NCBI RefSeq assembly: GCF_029643245.1
Contig: NZ_CP116398.1
Coordinates: forward strand, 3,162,001-3,226,000
Length of the DNA stretch: 64,000 bases
Source of the DNA: Methylomonas sp. EFPC3
Lineage (GTDB): Bacteria; Pseudomonadota; Gammaproteobacteria; Methylococcales; Methylomonadaceae
Direction of reading: 5' to 3'
Below the pieces are notes generated by a model. The model did no database searches and had not been told where the DNA came from. It worked only from the letters and a program-made list of their open reading frames with translations. The position numbers and the translations under genes are program-made. Positions 1 through 8,210 of this stretch are shown piece by piece; position 1 is the first letter of the stretch; every line of letters starts with the position of its first letter.

Positions 1-451
1 GCGGAAACGGTTGGATTTGGCCGGTGCGGCGGTAGCCGCGGCGTTGGTAAAACTCGATCAGCTCCTGGCGCAACGGAATCACGGCCATCGAAAAGCGCTG
101 TACCGGCCAGACCTGCTCCGCCCACTGTTCGGCTTGACGCAATAGCTGTTTGCCGATGCCCTGGCCCTGGTGGCAAGGACTGACCGCAAGCATGCCGATC
201 TGCACCTGGCCGGCGCCGTATTGCAAATGCACCGAACCCAGCAATTGGCCATGTTGCCTGCAGACCAGAATCAACGAGTCGGCGCCAGCCAACAACTTGA
301 CGATGCCGGCGGCGTCGATGCGGCGGCCTTCCAACAAATCGGCCTCGGTGGTCCAACCCAGGCGACTGCTTTCGCCGCGATAGGCGGAGTTGATCAACTC
401 CGCCAAGGCCTCGGCGTCGTTCGCATCCGCCTTACTAAATGCCAATGCCAT
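1..451 (-). CDS. GNAT family N-acetyltransferase (3' end off the left edge)
   Basis: This reading frame starts at the ATG at 451 and stays open to the left edge, giving 150 residues that begin MALAFSKADANDAEALAEL. The fold signature of GNAT acetyltransferases is readable: an N-terminal strand and helix (AELINSAYRGE), then the acetyl-CoA binding segment V-S-P-x-x-Q-G-Q-G-I-G-K-x-L-L at roughly residues 94-108, followed by AVIPLRQELIEFYQRRGY, the usual C-terminal strand and helix. Family members move an acetyl group from acetyl-CoA to an amine; the substrate cannot be told here. It starts 25 bases after the membrane-protein gene on the same strand, so the two may be co-transcribed. The C-terminus lies outside the window. 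Confidence 0.85.
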   Translation of the reverse strand, partial: MALAFSKADANDAEALAELINSAYRGESSRLGWTTEADLLEGRRIDAAGIVKLLAGADSLILVCRQHGQLLGSVHLQYGAGQVQIGMLAVSPCHQGQGIGKQLLRQAEQWAEQVWPVQRFSMAVIPLRQELIEFYQRRGYRRTGQIQPFP

Positions 452-476
452 CGCCTGCTCCCGACCCACCCTTCGA

Positions 477-947
477 TCAAGCCAGCCAGGCTTTGACTTT
501 GGCTTTGACATCCGCTTTCAATTGTTTGGCAAAGCGGTAAATTGCAGTATCGGCGATTTTGGCATGCGCCCAGCGCAGCCAAGCGCTGATGGTGTGGTAG
601 ATAAAAGCGATTGGCCTAAACGTCAGCAGTTGCGGTTTGGTCAGGTTGAACACCCTTGCCACCAGTAAGGTGCCGAGCAGTTTGGCGAACACTTCCAGCA
701 AGATCCCCTGCAGCAGCAAGCCGTGCACCAGCAGCGACAACGCGGCGAGATTGATCGGCGTCACGATCATTAATGGTACCGTAATCGCCAGCAAGGCCAT
801 CGGCGGCGAGGTTCGGCTCAGCCAAACTTCAACCCGTTCCAGCCGCAACCACAGCGCCAGATAATGGCCGCAAGCCGACAGGAAGTCCCACAGCCATTCC
901 TCGATAATCAACACAATGGCAAGCAGGGTAAGCAACAGTTTTTTCAT
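477..947 (-). CDS. Small inner-membrane protein of unknown function
   Basis: A 156-residue protein starting MKKLLLTLLAIVLIIEEWLW. I chose this ATG because the frame upstream of it is rich in arginine and proline and reads like non-coding sequence. Two or three hydrophobic stretches are visible (residues about 3-30, 50-75 and 77-100), followed by a basic, helical C-terminal tail ending LKADVKAKVKAWLA that is likely cytoplasmic. I do not recognise a named domain. It precedes the GNAT gene by 25 bases on the same strand. The function is unknown; the ORF is supported by the hydrophobic pattern and clean ends. Confidence 0.65.
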   Translation of the reverse strand: MKKLLLTLLAIVLIIEEWLWDFLSACGHYLALWLRLERVEVWLSRTSPPMALLAITVPLMIVTPINLAALSLLVHGLLLQGILLEVFAKLLGTLLVARVFNLTKPQLLTFRPIAFIYHTISAWLRWAHAKIADTAIYRFAKQLKADVKAKVKAWLA

Positions 948-1116
948 CGTCGTCATCCGGCAAAAATTCAAGGGCACTATACCGAAACCGGCTCGGCGTT
1001 GTCGCCGGAAACATAAAACCGCTTCCGGGGGGTTTACAGCCAAGCCCATCGGCCCAATGGCTTGACCCCGGTTTAGCCGGCGGCGGGGTTTGGCCTCATC
1101 GCGCTCCGGCCGGGTT

Positions 1117-2967
1117 TCACCAGGGGCTGCCGCCGGCCAGCAAGGCCTCGAATTCGGCGACCGGCAGCGGCCGGCTCAGCAGGTAACCCTGGTAATGGCG
1201 GCAGCCGAAACGGCTTAACAGCGCCAGCTGTTCCGGAGTTTCCAGACCTTCGGCGATGACTTCCAGGCCCAGCGTTTGCGCCATCGCGATGATGGTCTGG
1301 GTGATTGCCGCGGCACTCGGATCGCTGGCGATATCGCGGACGAAACTTTGGTCGATTTTCAATTGGTCCAGCGGCAAGCGCTTCAAATAGCCCAACGACG
1401 AATAACCGGTGCCGAAATCGTCCAGCGAAAAGCGGATACCCTGGTTCTTCAGCAACTGGATTTTATCGATCGCATCCTCGGCTCGGTTCAACAGCACGCT
1501 TTCGGTGAGTTCCAGCTTCAAGCGTTGCGAGACCGACGGGTAGTCGGCCAACAGCGCGCCGACCTTGGCGGCGAAGTCGTGTTGTTGAAATTGAATCGCA
1601 CTGACGTTGACCGCCAACGCCAGCCGGCCGAGCACGGGATCGGCTTGCCAGGCCTCAAGCCGGCGGCAGGCCTCGGCCAACACCCAATCGCCCATTTCGA
1701 TAATCGACCCGTTTTCTTCCGCCAATGGAATGAATACGGCCGGAGATATCATGCCGCGCCGCGGATGGTGCCAGCGGATCAAGGCTTCGGCGCCGGTCGC
1801 CCGATTCCGGTCGTCGGCTTGGACTTGGTAATACAGCTCCAGTTGGTTGCCGCGAATCGCCGCCAGCAAGTCCGCTTCCAGTTCCAAGCGCTGCATCATC
1901 GCCGCCTGAATTCCGGGATCGAAGAAGCGAATCGTATTGCGGCCGGCGGTTTTGGCTTGGTACAACGAGGTTTCGGCATTTTTCAGCAGACTTTCCAGAC
2001 TGTCGCCATGCGCCCGAAACAGGCTGATGCCGATGCTGAAGGTCGCCAGCAAACCGCGCGAGTCGCATTGGTATGGCGTTAGCAGCGCCTGCTGCGCCTT
2101 GTGGGCAATGGCTTCGGCCTGAATCGCCGCTTCCTGCTTCGATACCGACAACGGCCACAGCAACAAAACGAATTCGTCGCCGCCGAAACGGGCCACGGTA
2201 TCGCCCTCCCGCACGCAATACTCCAGCCGGCGCGCGGTTTCGACCAGGATCTTGTCGCAAGTCTCGTAACCGTATATGTCGTTCAATTGCTTGAAATGGT
2301 CGAGGTTCAGCGTCAACAACGCACCGTATTGGCCGTTGTGGCTGGCCATCGCCATCGCTTGCTGGATTCGGTCGAGCAGCAACACCCGGTTGGGCAGGGC
2401 AGTCAAACTGTCGTGCAAGGCCAGAAAATCGGCGCGTTGGTCGGCTTGGCGTTTGTCGGCGATCAGTTGCGAGGTATGTTGGTCGTAATGGCGGCACAGC
2501 AATATCGCCCTGGCCAAATGCGCCATGATCGGCTCGAACATCCGCGTCAGCGGCAGATGGGTTTCCGGCATGATCGGCGCCATCAGAATCACGACGCCGA
2601 TGTCGGTGATCGGCAAGCGCAGAAACGCCCGATAACGGTCCGGACTCACCGGCAATCCGGAAAATAGTGCGACCCGGTCGTCTTCCCGCGCCGCCGGACC
2701 CAGCGCCAGGTCTGCCGGCAACGATACGGTCTCGCCGATGTGTTTAATCAATTGAAAATCGCCGATCGCGGCCAGCAGCGCCGCGTCAAGAAAAGCGCTG
2801 CCGGCCGTGGCGCTTGGGGATAAATCCAGGCAAATGAAACCGGCCGGAAACGAGGTGAAATACAACAGGCGTTGCAGGGTGCGAGTCAGCAGCGGCTTCA
2901 AACTGATCTCGCCGCCGATCGTCATCGCCATTTCGTACAAAACCGGGATGACCTCGTCGTGCCTCAT
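1117..2967 (-). CDS. Bifunctional-type GGDEF-EAL cyclic-di-GMP protein
   Basis: 616 residues. The N-terminal ~160 residues look like a GAF-type sensor. The GGDEF domain has an intact GGDEF signature near residue 260, preceded by REGD, which matches the RxxD inhibitory site five residues upstream of GGDEF. The EAL domain has EALIRW near residue 391 and the later DDFGTGYSSLGYLKRLP and IAEGLE segments, so catalytic residues for c-di-GMP hydrolysis appear present. Members make or break c-di-GMP in the cytoplasm to control the motile/sessile switch. There is no transmembrane segment. Its ATG overlaps the stop of the FIST gene (ATGA), so translation is probably coupled and the FIST protein may feed it a signal. 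Which activity dominates cannot be seen. Confidence 0.93.
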   Translation of the reverse strand: MRHDEVIPVLYEMAMTIGGEISLKPLLTRTLQRLLYFTSFPAGFICLDLSPSATAGSAFLDAALLAAIGDFQLIKHIGETVSLPADLALGPAAREDDRVALFSGLPVSPDRYRAFLRLPITDIGVVILMAPIMPETHLPLTRMFEPIMAHLARAILLCRHYDQHTSQLIADKRQADQRADFLALHDSLTALPNRVLLLDRIQQAMAMASHNGQYGALLTLNLDHFKQLNDIYGYETCDKILVETARRLEYCVREGDTVARFGGDEFVLLLWPLSVSKQEAAIQAEAIAHKAQQALLTPYQCDSRGLLATFSIGISLFRAHGDSLESLLKNAETSLYQAKTAGRNTIRFFDPGIQAAMMQRLELEADLLAAIRGNQLELYYQVQADDRNRATGAEALIRWHHPRRGMISPAVFIPLAEENGSIIEMGDWVLAEACRRLEAWQADPVLGRLALAVNVSAIQFQQHDFAAKVGALLADYPSVSQRLKLELTESVLLNRAEDAIDKIQLLKNQGIRFSLDDFGTGYSSLGYLKRLPLDQLKIDQSFVRDIASDPSAAAITQTIIAMAQTLGLEVIAEGLETPEQLALLSRFGCRHYQGYLLSRPLPVAEFEALLAGGSPW

Positions 2968-4127
2968 GTGCGGTTGGTCCAGGCGGCGGTAACGACGGTG
3001 GCGTTATGGAATAAAGGGTAGCCCCACAGCGTGGTGTCGCCGATTTCGCCCAGGGCCAGGCCGCCAGCGATTGCCGACGCTTGGCTCAAATTCTGAAAAA
3101 TCGCCAATTCTTCGCCGGCGCTGGCCGCGCCGAGATGTTGGCGCCGACCGGCGCAATAAAACAACAGCAGTTCGCGGCCGGCCGGAGCGCCGCTGAGTTT
3201 GACCAGACCGCCGTGCAAGCTTTGCAAAGTGCCAGGCGAATCGACTTGCGGCGCATCCAATAAGGCCAACATCGAATGCGGCGGCACTTCGCCGATGCAA
3301 TACAGCGCGTTATCGGCGTCGAGCATGACCGGAATCCGCACCACGGTGGTGTGGTTGGCCCTGAGTATGCCGAACGGAAAATGCACCGCGTATTGGTAAA
3401 AGTTATCGCGGGTAATCTCGACGCCGAATTTGGCCCGCACCAGTTCCTGATAAACCTCGAACGCCGGGCGCCAGTCGATATGTATGATCCGATTGCGGTC
3501 GGTGGACGTCGCCGGCAAGGTTTCGGCTTCGCTGCGGTAACCGTGCTCCAACACCGCCCCGTCATGCGGCTTCAGCAACAGCGCCAACACGCCGTTGCCG
3601 ATAATCCGCTGGTTGTCGAACAGGCAGGGCATGGCTTGAAAAGTCTCGCTGCCGGCGTTGACGCCGGCGTAATGCACCCGATTGGCCAGGTGCAGATAAA
3701 GCTCGTCGAGCAGGGAGCCGATATTCGGCAGCAGCGCATCCAGCATTAAAAACAGCGTGGCCGGCACCTCGTCCTCCAGATGGCCGCCGACATGGCCGGC
3801 TATGGTCTCGGCGGCCTCGGCCGCACCGAGGGCGTCCTGCCGCGCCACGTCGAACAGCGCCGCGTAGGGCATCCGGTCGAACCGTAACAAACAAACGCCG
3901 CTGCTGCGAAAGCCGGTACCGTAGATCAATTGCGGAAACATCGCGCCGCACAACGGCAGCCCGCCACGGTTGCACAAGGCCTGCAACGCCGGAATCGACG
4001 CCTTTTCGGCTTCGGGCAACAAGGCCAGCACGCCCATTTCCGGAAAAAGCGCGCGCCACTCCGCCAACCGACTTTCGATGGCGGCTAACTCTATCGAGGG
4101 AAAATAGGCGAAACTTGCCGGCGCCAT
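2964..4127 (-). CDS. FIST domain sensory protein
   Basis: A 387-residue protein matching the FIST_N plus FIST_C architecture: an N-terminal half with AIESRLAEWRALFPEMGVLALLPE and a C-terminal half with the typical endings GRELLLFYCAGR and GEIGDTTLWGYPLFHNATVV. FIST domains are thought to bind small ligands, possibly amino acids, and signal to partner proteins. I chose the ATG at 4127 (MAPASFAYFPSIEL) because the frame above it is not FIST-like; an in-frame ATG 93 bases earlier exists. The stop codon overlaps the start of the GGDEF-EAL gene, so the pair looks like a two-gene operon in which the FIST protein is the sensor and the c-di-GMP enzyme the output. That functional link is inference from context. 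Confidence 0.88.
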   Translation of the reverse strand: MAPASFAYFPSIELAAIESRLAEWRALFPEMGVLALLPEAEKASIPALQALCNRGGLPLCGAMFPQLIYGTGFRSSGVCLLRFDRMPYAALFDVARQDALGAAEAAETIAGHVGGHLEDEVPATLFLMLDALLPNIGSLLDELYLHLANRVHYAGVNAGSETFQAMPCLFDNQRIIGNGVLALLLKPHDGAVLEHGYRSEAETLPATSTDRNRIIHIDWRPAFEVYQELVRAKFGVEITRDNFYQYAVHFPFGILRANHTTVVRIPVMLDADNALYCIGEVPPHSMLALLDAPQVDSPGTLQSLHGGLVKLSGAPAGRELLLFYCAGRRQHLGAASAGEELAIFQNLSQASAIAGGLALGEIGDTTLWGYPLFHNATVVTAAWTNRT

Positions 4128-4412
4128 TGTGCACGCTCCGTAACCGTTACGATCTAAAGCATACTGGGCGTAGGGGAAAATGTAAAAACCGGGTGCAGAA
4201 CCGCGCTGGCTGGCGCACACTTTTCGCAGCGCAGGGCCGGGGGGAGCTGGTAGATGGCAGGGAAGTACGGATTCCGATGAGATCCGCCACCGGTTCCAAT
4301 TTCAACATTGCCAGTGGCGGCGAGCGGCCAATTTCCGACCTTCGGGGCAGGATGTCTGAACGGCTGGTCTTTGTCAGGAATTGCGCGTTTAAAGAATAGC
4401 GTTACCGAGAAT
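4128..4412. other. Intergenic stretch, no gene seen
   Basis: Short open frames cross this stretch but none has a recognisable product or a convincing ribosome binding site. It should hold the promoter of the FIST/GGDEF-EAL operon near its left end. The right part directly follows the stop of the truncated M10 fragment and may be decayed remains of the rest of that gene; I could not align it to anything. Confidence 0.4.
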
Positions 4413-4661
4413 TTACGGCAACGAGCAAGGAAAGTTGTCTTTTTGTGCTTGATTGAGGCTGGTAAAACTATTGACATCAACAACGGCACGAACATCTTGT
4501 AACCATAAGCCGCCATAGAATCCGGAATAATAGGCCGGGCGGCCATCTAAAAAGCTATAGGTTATAGTTAAAGGCGTATTAGGATTAAGCCCGGTGACCC
4601 GGTCACCGTTCCAAGAATACTTTGCCAAGGTATTTATGATTTTTTGTTGATTCGTAGTCAT
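4413..4661 (-). pseudogene. N-terminal fragment of an M10/serralysin-type metallopeptidase
   Basis: 82 codons beginning MTTNQQKIINTLAKYSWNGD. The segment TPLTITYSFLDGRPAYYSGF followed by FTSLNQAQKD matches the start of RTX-type M10 peptidases, which begin with a strand reading TYSF and then FTxLNxAQK before the catalytic domain. The frame stops a few residues later (DNFPCSLP), long before any HExxH zinc motif or calcium-binding RTX repeats, so the product cannot be a working protease. Its ATG overlaps the stop of the DUF6438 gene. Either a decayed gene or a short stand-alone leader; decay is more likely. Confidence 0.6.
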
Positions 4662-5275
4662 TTAATATAGTCCATCAGTAATTTATAATTGGGGGAGTGG
4701 TTTAAAATTGGGCAGTATTCACGTCTGGGATTGGGCTTTGGAAAACATAGCCATGGCTCCAAATTAATCATATTATTGAGAATACTTACAAATTCTTTGA
4801 GAAGGACAGCCACAGGTGCAATTTTACTCGTTTCATTGCCATTATTATAGATAATAGAAGTACTCCAATCTCTATCGTCAATATATTCTATTTTATACCG
4901 TTCCAGATTATATTGTTCATCTTGGCTTAAATTATGCCGGTTGTCATAGCGCACCATAAACTCGGAAAGTTCTTGTTTGCGTTTTTGATATAGTTTTTGA
5001 TAGAGATCGACCAGATATTGCACCTGTTTAGGTTTTATCTTGCCGTAGCGGTCACCGATGACATTGACATCGTCAACCCCGTGATAATGCACAGTTCCAT
5101 CCGCATAGAGCTCAATTTGATAATTAAGCCACGCAGCGCTTTGGACGCCGTGCTTGTCAAAAATCAACACAGGCGGGGGCTTTGCAGGGCAACTTCCAAT
5201 CGACAAAATCCATAAAATCATAAGGCGCAATAACCAGCGGGCATTGCGCCGTATTTTCAAACTATTCAAACTCAT
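4658..5275 (-). CDS. DUF6438 domain protein, probably exported or lipoprotein
   Basis: 205 residues from the ATG at 5275, which has GGAG at good spacing; an ATG 12 bases upstream is possible. The N-terminus has a basic stretch and a hydrophobic core ending ILSIGSC, a plausible lipobox. The segment after it, WLNYQIELYADGTVHYHGVD, followed by RYGKIKPKQVQYLVDLY, fits DUF6438, a small domain of unknown function found in exported bacterial proteins. The gene is AT-richer than most of the window, and lies between a truncated M10 gene and a transposase relic, so it may be recently acquired. Function unknown. Confidence 0.65.
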   Translation of the reverse strand: MSLNSLKIRRNARWLLRLMILWILSIGSCPAKPPPVLIFDKHGVQSAAWLNYQIELYADGTVHYHGVDDVNVIGDRYGKIKPKQVQYLVDLYQKLYQKRKQELSEFMVRYDNRHNLSQDEQYNLERYKIEYIDDRDWSTSIIYNNGNETSKIAPVAVLLKEFVSILNNMINLEPWLCFPKPNPRREYCPILNHSPNYKLLMDYIK

Positions 5276-5297
5276 ATAAATCTCCATCCATTCCTGC

Positions 5298-5531
5298 TCA
5301 ATTTAAAGGATAAATACCACGTTCAACCCATCGGTGAAAGGTCGAACAAGGCCAGTCTTTTCTTGCTAAACATAACCATGTTTCATTGGGTTGTAATGGA
5401 TATAATTCAAATGCGCTTGAAAATCCGCTTCATCTCGAATGAGATGATTCCAATAACGCCGCTGCCAGAGCCGCGTTCTCCTCGTTTAAGTCGCACACTC
5501 GATCTGTGCTCGGTTGTGGGTATTGCTTTAG
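5298..5531 (-). pseudogene. REP-associated tyrosine transposase (RayT) relic
   Basis: Reading the minus strand in shifting frames gives SSVRLKRGER, then LWQRRYWNHLIRDEADF and LNYIHYNPMKHGYV, then DWPCSTFHRWVERGIYP before a stop at 5298. These are the conserved blocks of the C-terminal half of Y1-type REP-associated transposases, in the right order. At least two frameshifts separate the blocks, so the gene is dead. The right end is the exact insertion point of the IS5-family element, whose 4-bp target duplication occupies 5528-5531. I do not see the N-terminal half with its HUH motif on the far side of the element. Confidence 0.8.
5528..5531. repeat. Target site duplication TTAG, left copy
   Basis: TTAG directly precedes the left inverted repeat and is repeated at 6886-6889 after the right one. 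The sequence fits the YTAR target preference known for part of the IS5 family. Confidence 0.85.
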
Positions 5532-5549
5532 CAGGCTGGTGAAAAACTC
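5532..5549 (+). repeat. Left terminal inverted repeat of the IS5-family element
   Basis: 18 bases, CAGGCTGGTGAAAAACTC, identical to the reverse complement of 6868-6885. Confidence 0.93.
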
Positions 5550-5623
5550 CCAAAGCCAAGCAATCCGAGACCGATAACTGCTGGTAAGGGTTAAAATAGG
5601 CTATCTAAATTGGAGATGCCCCA

Positions 5624-6721
5624 ATGCGCGGACACGATGCCATCCAACACAGCTGGTTCAGCTATGTCAGCCTGGAAGACCGTATTCCCAAACAACATCC
5701 GCTACGCCGCTTACGGCTATTGGTCGATGGCGTCTTGGCCTCAATGGATGCCGTGTTCGCCGAGCGTTACTCCCACACCGGTCGCCCGTCGATTGCCCCT
5801 GAAAAACTGCTGCGCGCCTTGCTGTTGCAAGTGCTCTATACCGTTCGCAGTGAGCGACAGTTGATGGAACAACTGGACTACAACCTGCTGTTTCGCTGGT
5901 TTGTCGGCTTGGGCATCGACGATACTGTCTGGGAACGCACGGTATTCAGCGCCAACCGCGAGCGCCTATTGTCCGAATCCCTCAGCCGCGAATTTTTCAC
6001 CCGAGTGCTGGCCATAGCGGAATGGCAAAACCTGGTGTCCGACGAACACTTCAGTGTCGACGGCAGCCTGATCGAAGCCTGGGCCTCGCACAAAAGCTTC
6101 GTAAAAAAAGACGGTAGCGGTCCGGATAAGCCCGCCGGCCGCAATCCCGAGGTCGACTTCAGCGGCGAAAAGCGCAGCAACGCCACCCACCAAAGCACGA
6201 CAGACCCGGAAGCGCGGCTCTACAAGAAAGGCGAATACACCGAGGCCAAACTGCGCTACATCACCCATGCCCTGTCCGAGAACCGTAACGGCCTGATTGT
6301 CGATGTCGAAACCACCCAAGCTACCGGCACCGCCGAAATCGAAGCCGCCCAAAAAATGGTCAAACGCCGCGTGCCCAAAGGCGGCAGCGTCGGTGCCGAC
6401 AAAGGCTACGACCAACCGGCGTTCGTCAACCAACTCAACGCGCAAGACATCAAAGCCCATGTGGCCCGCAAAAAGACCGGCAGTGCCATCGATGGCCGCA
6501 CCGCTCGCGGCAAAGGCTATGCCCAAAGCCTCAAGCGCCGCAAAATCGTCGAAGAGGCCTTCGGCTGGATCAAGACGGTCGGAGGCCTGCGCAAAACCCG
6601 CCACATGGGTTTAGCCAAAGTGGCAGGCCAAGCCTTATTTTGCTTTGCCGCGTACAACCTGACACGGCTGCTGAACTTACTGGTATTCACGCCGAAACCG
6701 GCGTGGGCTAAGCCCACCTAG
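5624..6721 (+). CDS. IS5-family DDE transposase
   Basis: 365 residues, complete. The N-terminal domain has the IS5-type pattern RHSHTGRPS-like block (RYSHTGRPSIAPEKLLRALL) and YTVRSERQLMEQLDYNLLFR. The catalytic DDE residues are recognisable: D in HFSVDGSLIEAW, D in GADKGYDQPAF, and E in RRKIVEEAFGWIK. It catalyses cut and join of the surrounding element ends. The ATG at 5624 has GGAG about nine bases upstream, and the gene lies wholly between the two terminal repeats. No frameshift is visible. Confidence 0.95.
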   Translation: MRGHDAIQHSWFSYVSLEDRIPKQHPLRRLRLLVDGVLASMDAVFAERYSHTGRPSIAPEKLLRALLLQVLYTVRSERQLMEQLDYNLLFRWFVGLGIDDTVWERTVFSANRERLLSESLSREFFTRVLAIAEWQNLVSDEHFSVDGSLIEAWASHKSFVKKDGSGPDKPAGRNPEVDFSGEKRSNATHQSTTDPEARLYKKGEYTEAKLRYITHALSENRNGLIVDVETTQATGTAEIEAAQKMVKRRVPKGGSVGADKGYDQPAFVNQLNAQDIKAHVARKKTGSAIDGRTARGKGYAQSLKRRKIVEEAFGWIKTVGGLRKTRHMGLAKVAGQALFCFAAYNLTRLLNLLVFTPKPAWAKPT

Positions 6722-6867
6722 GGCGAAGTGCGCCTGAAGACCGTCCAAAGACGGCGTCAGGTGGATAAAAAGGCCTCGAAACAGAGGCCTAACCGTTGAA
6801 ACTCGATTTTATGACTGATTTCAACGCGAAAAAATCACGAGAACCGCGGGTAAGGGAAAATAGGCGC

Positions 6868-6885
6868 GAGTTTTTCACCAGCCTG
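6868..6885 (-). repeat. Right terminal inverted repeat of the IS5-family element
   Basis: Perfect complement of the left terminal repeat; followed at 6886-6889 by the second copy of the TTAG target duplication. Confidence 0.93.
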
Positions 6886-6892
6886 TTAGGGC

Positions 6893-7028
6893 CGTAGGCT
6901 GGGTAGAGCAACGCGAAACCCAGCGGATACTTTGAAATGGTCAAGTTTCTTTCAATCCAAATATTTTTTGAATTTCAAAACTCTTCGGCTTCAAAGCTGG
7001 GTTTCATTATCATTCAACCCAACCTACG
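6893..7028. repeat. Palindromic REP/MITE-like repeat
   Basis: The outer arms CGTAGGCTGGGT...GAAACCCAGC and GCTGGGTTTC...AACCCAACCTACG are inverted copies of each other around an AT-rich centre. Elements ending in GTAGGTTGGG are commonly dispersed in gammaproteobacterial genomes and are mobilised by REP-associated transposases, a relic of which lies just left of the IS. Confidence 0.65.
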
Positions 7029-7268
7029 TCCACAAACGTAGATTCAGCTTATGCCCTATTAGCAGTCACTGGAGATCTCAACCAACTGTCGCTTATGGGT
7101 CGATTGCACCATTTCATCCCCCAAAAACTGACATCATCGCTGGCCTGGTCTGAACACATCTGGCGACAGTTCTTTACCTAGCATGGGCGCGGTTTTGGCG
7201 TCGAATACGCCGGCAATTGACGGCCCGACGCCAATCGCCGAAGATCAAGCTTTTTTCGGGAGCCTCTC
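7029..7268. other. Intergenic stretch upstream of the aldo/keto reductase
   Basis: No coding region or clear promoter hexamers recognised. A weak GGGAG lies about eight bases before the reductase ATG at 7269. Confidence 0.35.
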
Positions 7269-8117
7269 ATGCCAGACCACGCTTTTGTAGTTTCCGCCGC
7301 CGGCGTGCGCATGCCGGGCATCCTTTACGGTACGGCCTGGAAACAGGAACGCACGGCCGAACTGGTCGAGCAAGCCATCGCTGCCGGGTTTCGCGGCATC
7401 GACACCGCCTGCCAGCCCAAGCATTACGACGAAGCCGGCGTCGGGGCAGGCGTTGCCGCCGCCTGCGCTAAATCAGGCCTTACCCGCGCCGAGCTTTACC
7501 TGCAAACCAAATTCACGCCGCTGAACGGCCACGATCCGCTACGAATTCCGTACGACCCGAGCGCCGGTCTGGCGGACCACGTCGCGCAATCGTTCGCGAT
7601 TTCGCAACGCAATCTGCAGACCGATTATCTGGACGGCCTGGTGTTGCACTCGCCGCTGGCCGACCGCAAGCAGTTGCTGGAGGTCTGGCAAGCCATGGAA
7701 ACCCTGGCCGGGGCCGGCAAGGTGAAGCAGTTGGGCATCAGCAATTGCTACGATTTTGCGCTGTTCGAATATTTGTACCAAACCGCCGAAATCAAGCCGG
7801 CCGTGGTGCAAAACCGGTTCTACGCCGACACCGGCTACGACAAGCAAATTCGCGCTTTCTGCCGGCAGCGGCAGATCGTCTACCAAAGTTTTTGGACCTT
7901 GACTGCCAACCCGCGGGTGCTGGCGCATCCGGCAGTAACCGCAGCGGCCAGCGCACGCGGCCGGACGCCGGCGCAAATATTTTTCCGTTATCTGCACCAA
8001 CACGGTGTCGTTCCGCTGACCGGGACCTGCTCCGCAGCGCATATGGCCGAGGATTTGGCGATTTTCGAATTTGCGCTGGACGCCGACGAATGCGCGGCGA
8101 TTTCGGCGCTGTTTTGA
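7269..8117 (+). CDS. Aldo/keto reductase family protein
   Basis: 282 residues, a single (beta/alpha)8 barrel oxidoreductase using NADPH. The catalytic tetrad can be traced: D in GFRGIDTAC, Y in KHYDEAGVG, K in LYLQTKFTP and H in GLVLHSPLAD. The cofactor-binding C-terminal part is recognisable (QSFWTLTANP, then VVPLTGTCSAAHMAEDLAIF). Members reduce aldehydes and ketones to alcohols; the physiological substrate cannot be read from sequence. The gene stands alone between a repeat and the TonB receptor promoter. Start at 7269 is supported by conserved N-terminal strand FVVSAAGVRMPGILYGT. Confidence 0.92.
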   Translation: MPDHAFVVSAAGVRMPGILYGTAWKQERTAELVEQAIAAGFRGIDTACQPKHYDEAGVGAGVAAACAKSGLTRAELYLQTKFTPLNGHDPLRIPYDPSAGLADHVAQSFAISQRNLQTDYLDGLVLHSPLADRKQLLEVWQAMETLAGAGKVKQLGISNCYDFALFEYLYQTAEIKPAVVQNRFYADTGYDKQIRAFCRQRQIVYQSFWTLTANPRVLAHPAVTAAASARGRTPAQIFFRYLHQHGVVPLTGTCSAAHMAEDLAIFEFALDADECAAISALF

Positions 8118-8152
8118 CCGGATAATCCGACGCCGTTCGTACCATAGTCGCG

Positions 8153-8180
8153 TTGCCTGTGGCCGCGACTCACTTATAAT
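8153..8180 (+). promoter_or_regulatory. Sigma-70 promoter for the TonB receptor/YfiR/kinase operon
   Basis: TTGCCT at 8153-8158 and a perfect TATAAT at 8175-8180 with a 16-base spacer, about 30 bases before the preferred ATG at 8211. Transcription would start near 8187, which is why the ATG at 8211 is preferred to the one at 8193. Confidence 0.65.
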
Positions 8181-8210
8181 GCGGGACAACTTTTGCCTTC
8201 ATCCTATTCC

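Larger units (their letters stand above)
5532..6885 (+). mobile_element. Complete IS5-family insertion sequence, 1354 bp
   Basis: Bounded by perfect 18-bp inverted repeats (CAGGCTGGTGAAAAACTC at the left, its reverse complement at the right) and flanked by direct TTAG duplications. It holds one intact transposase gene. The intact ends, matching target duplication and open frame indicate a recent and possibly still mobile insertion. Between the transposase stop and the right end there are hairpins, including AGGCCTC/GAGGCCT at 6771-6790. It landed in an already decayed RayT gene. Confidence 0.93.

Noticed and set aside
1276..2082. Long open frame antisense to the GGDEF-EAL gene
   Set aside because: High-GC shadow of a clearly coding gene; product has no recognisable domain and low-complexity composition.
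6932..7153. 73-codon open frame right of the IS5 element
   Set aside because: Lies largely in a palindromic repeat; product looks random.
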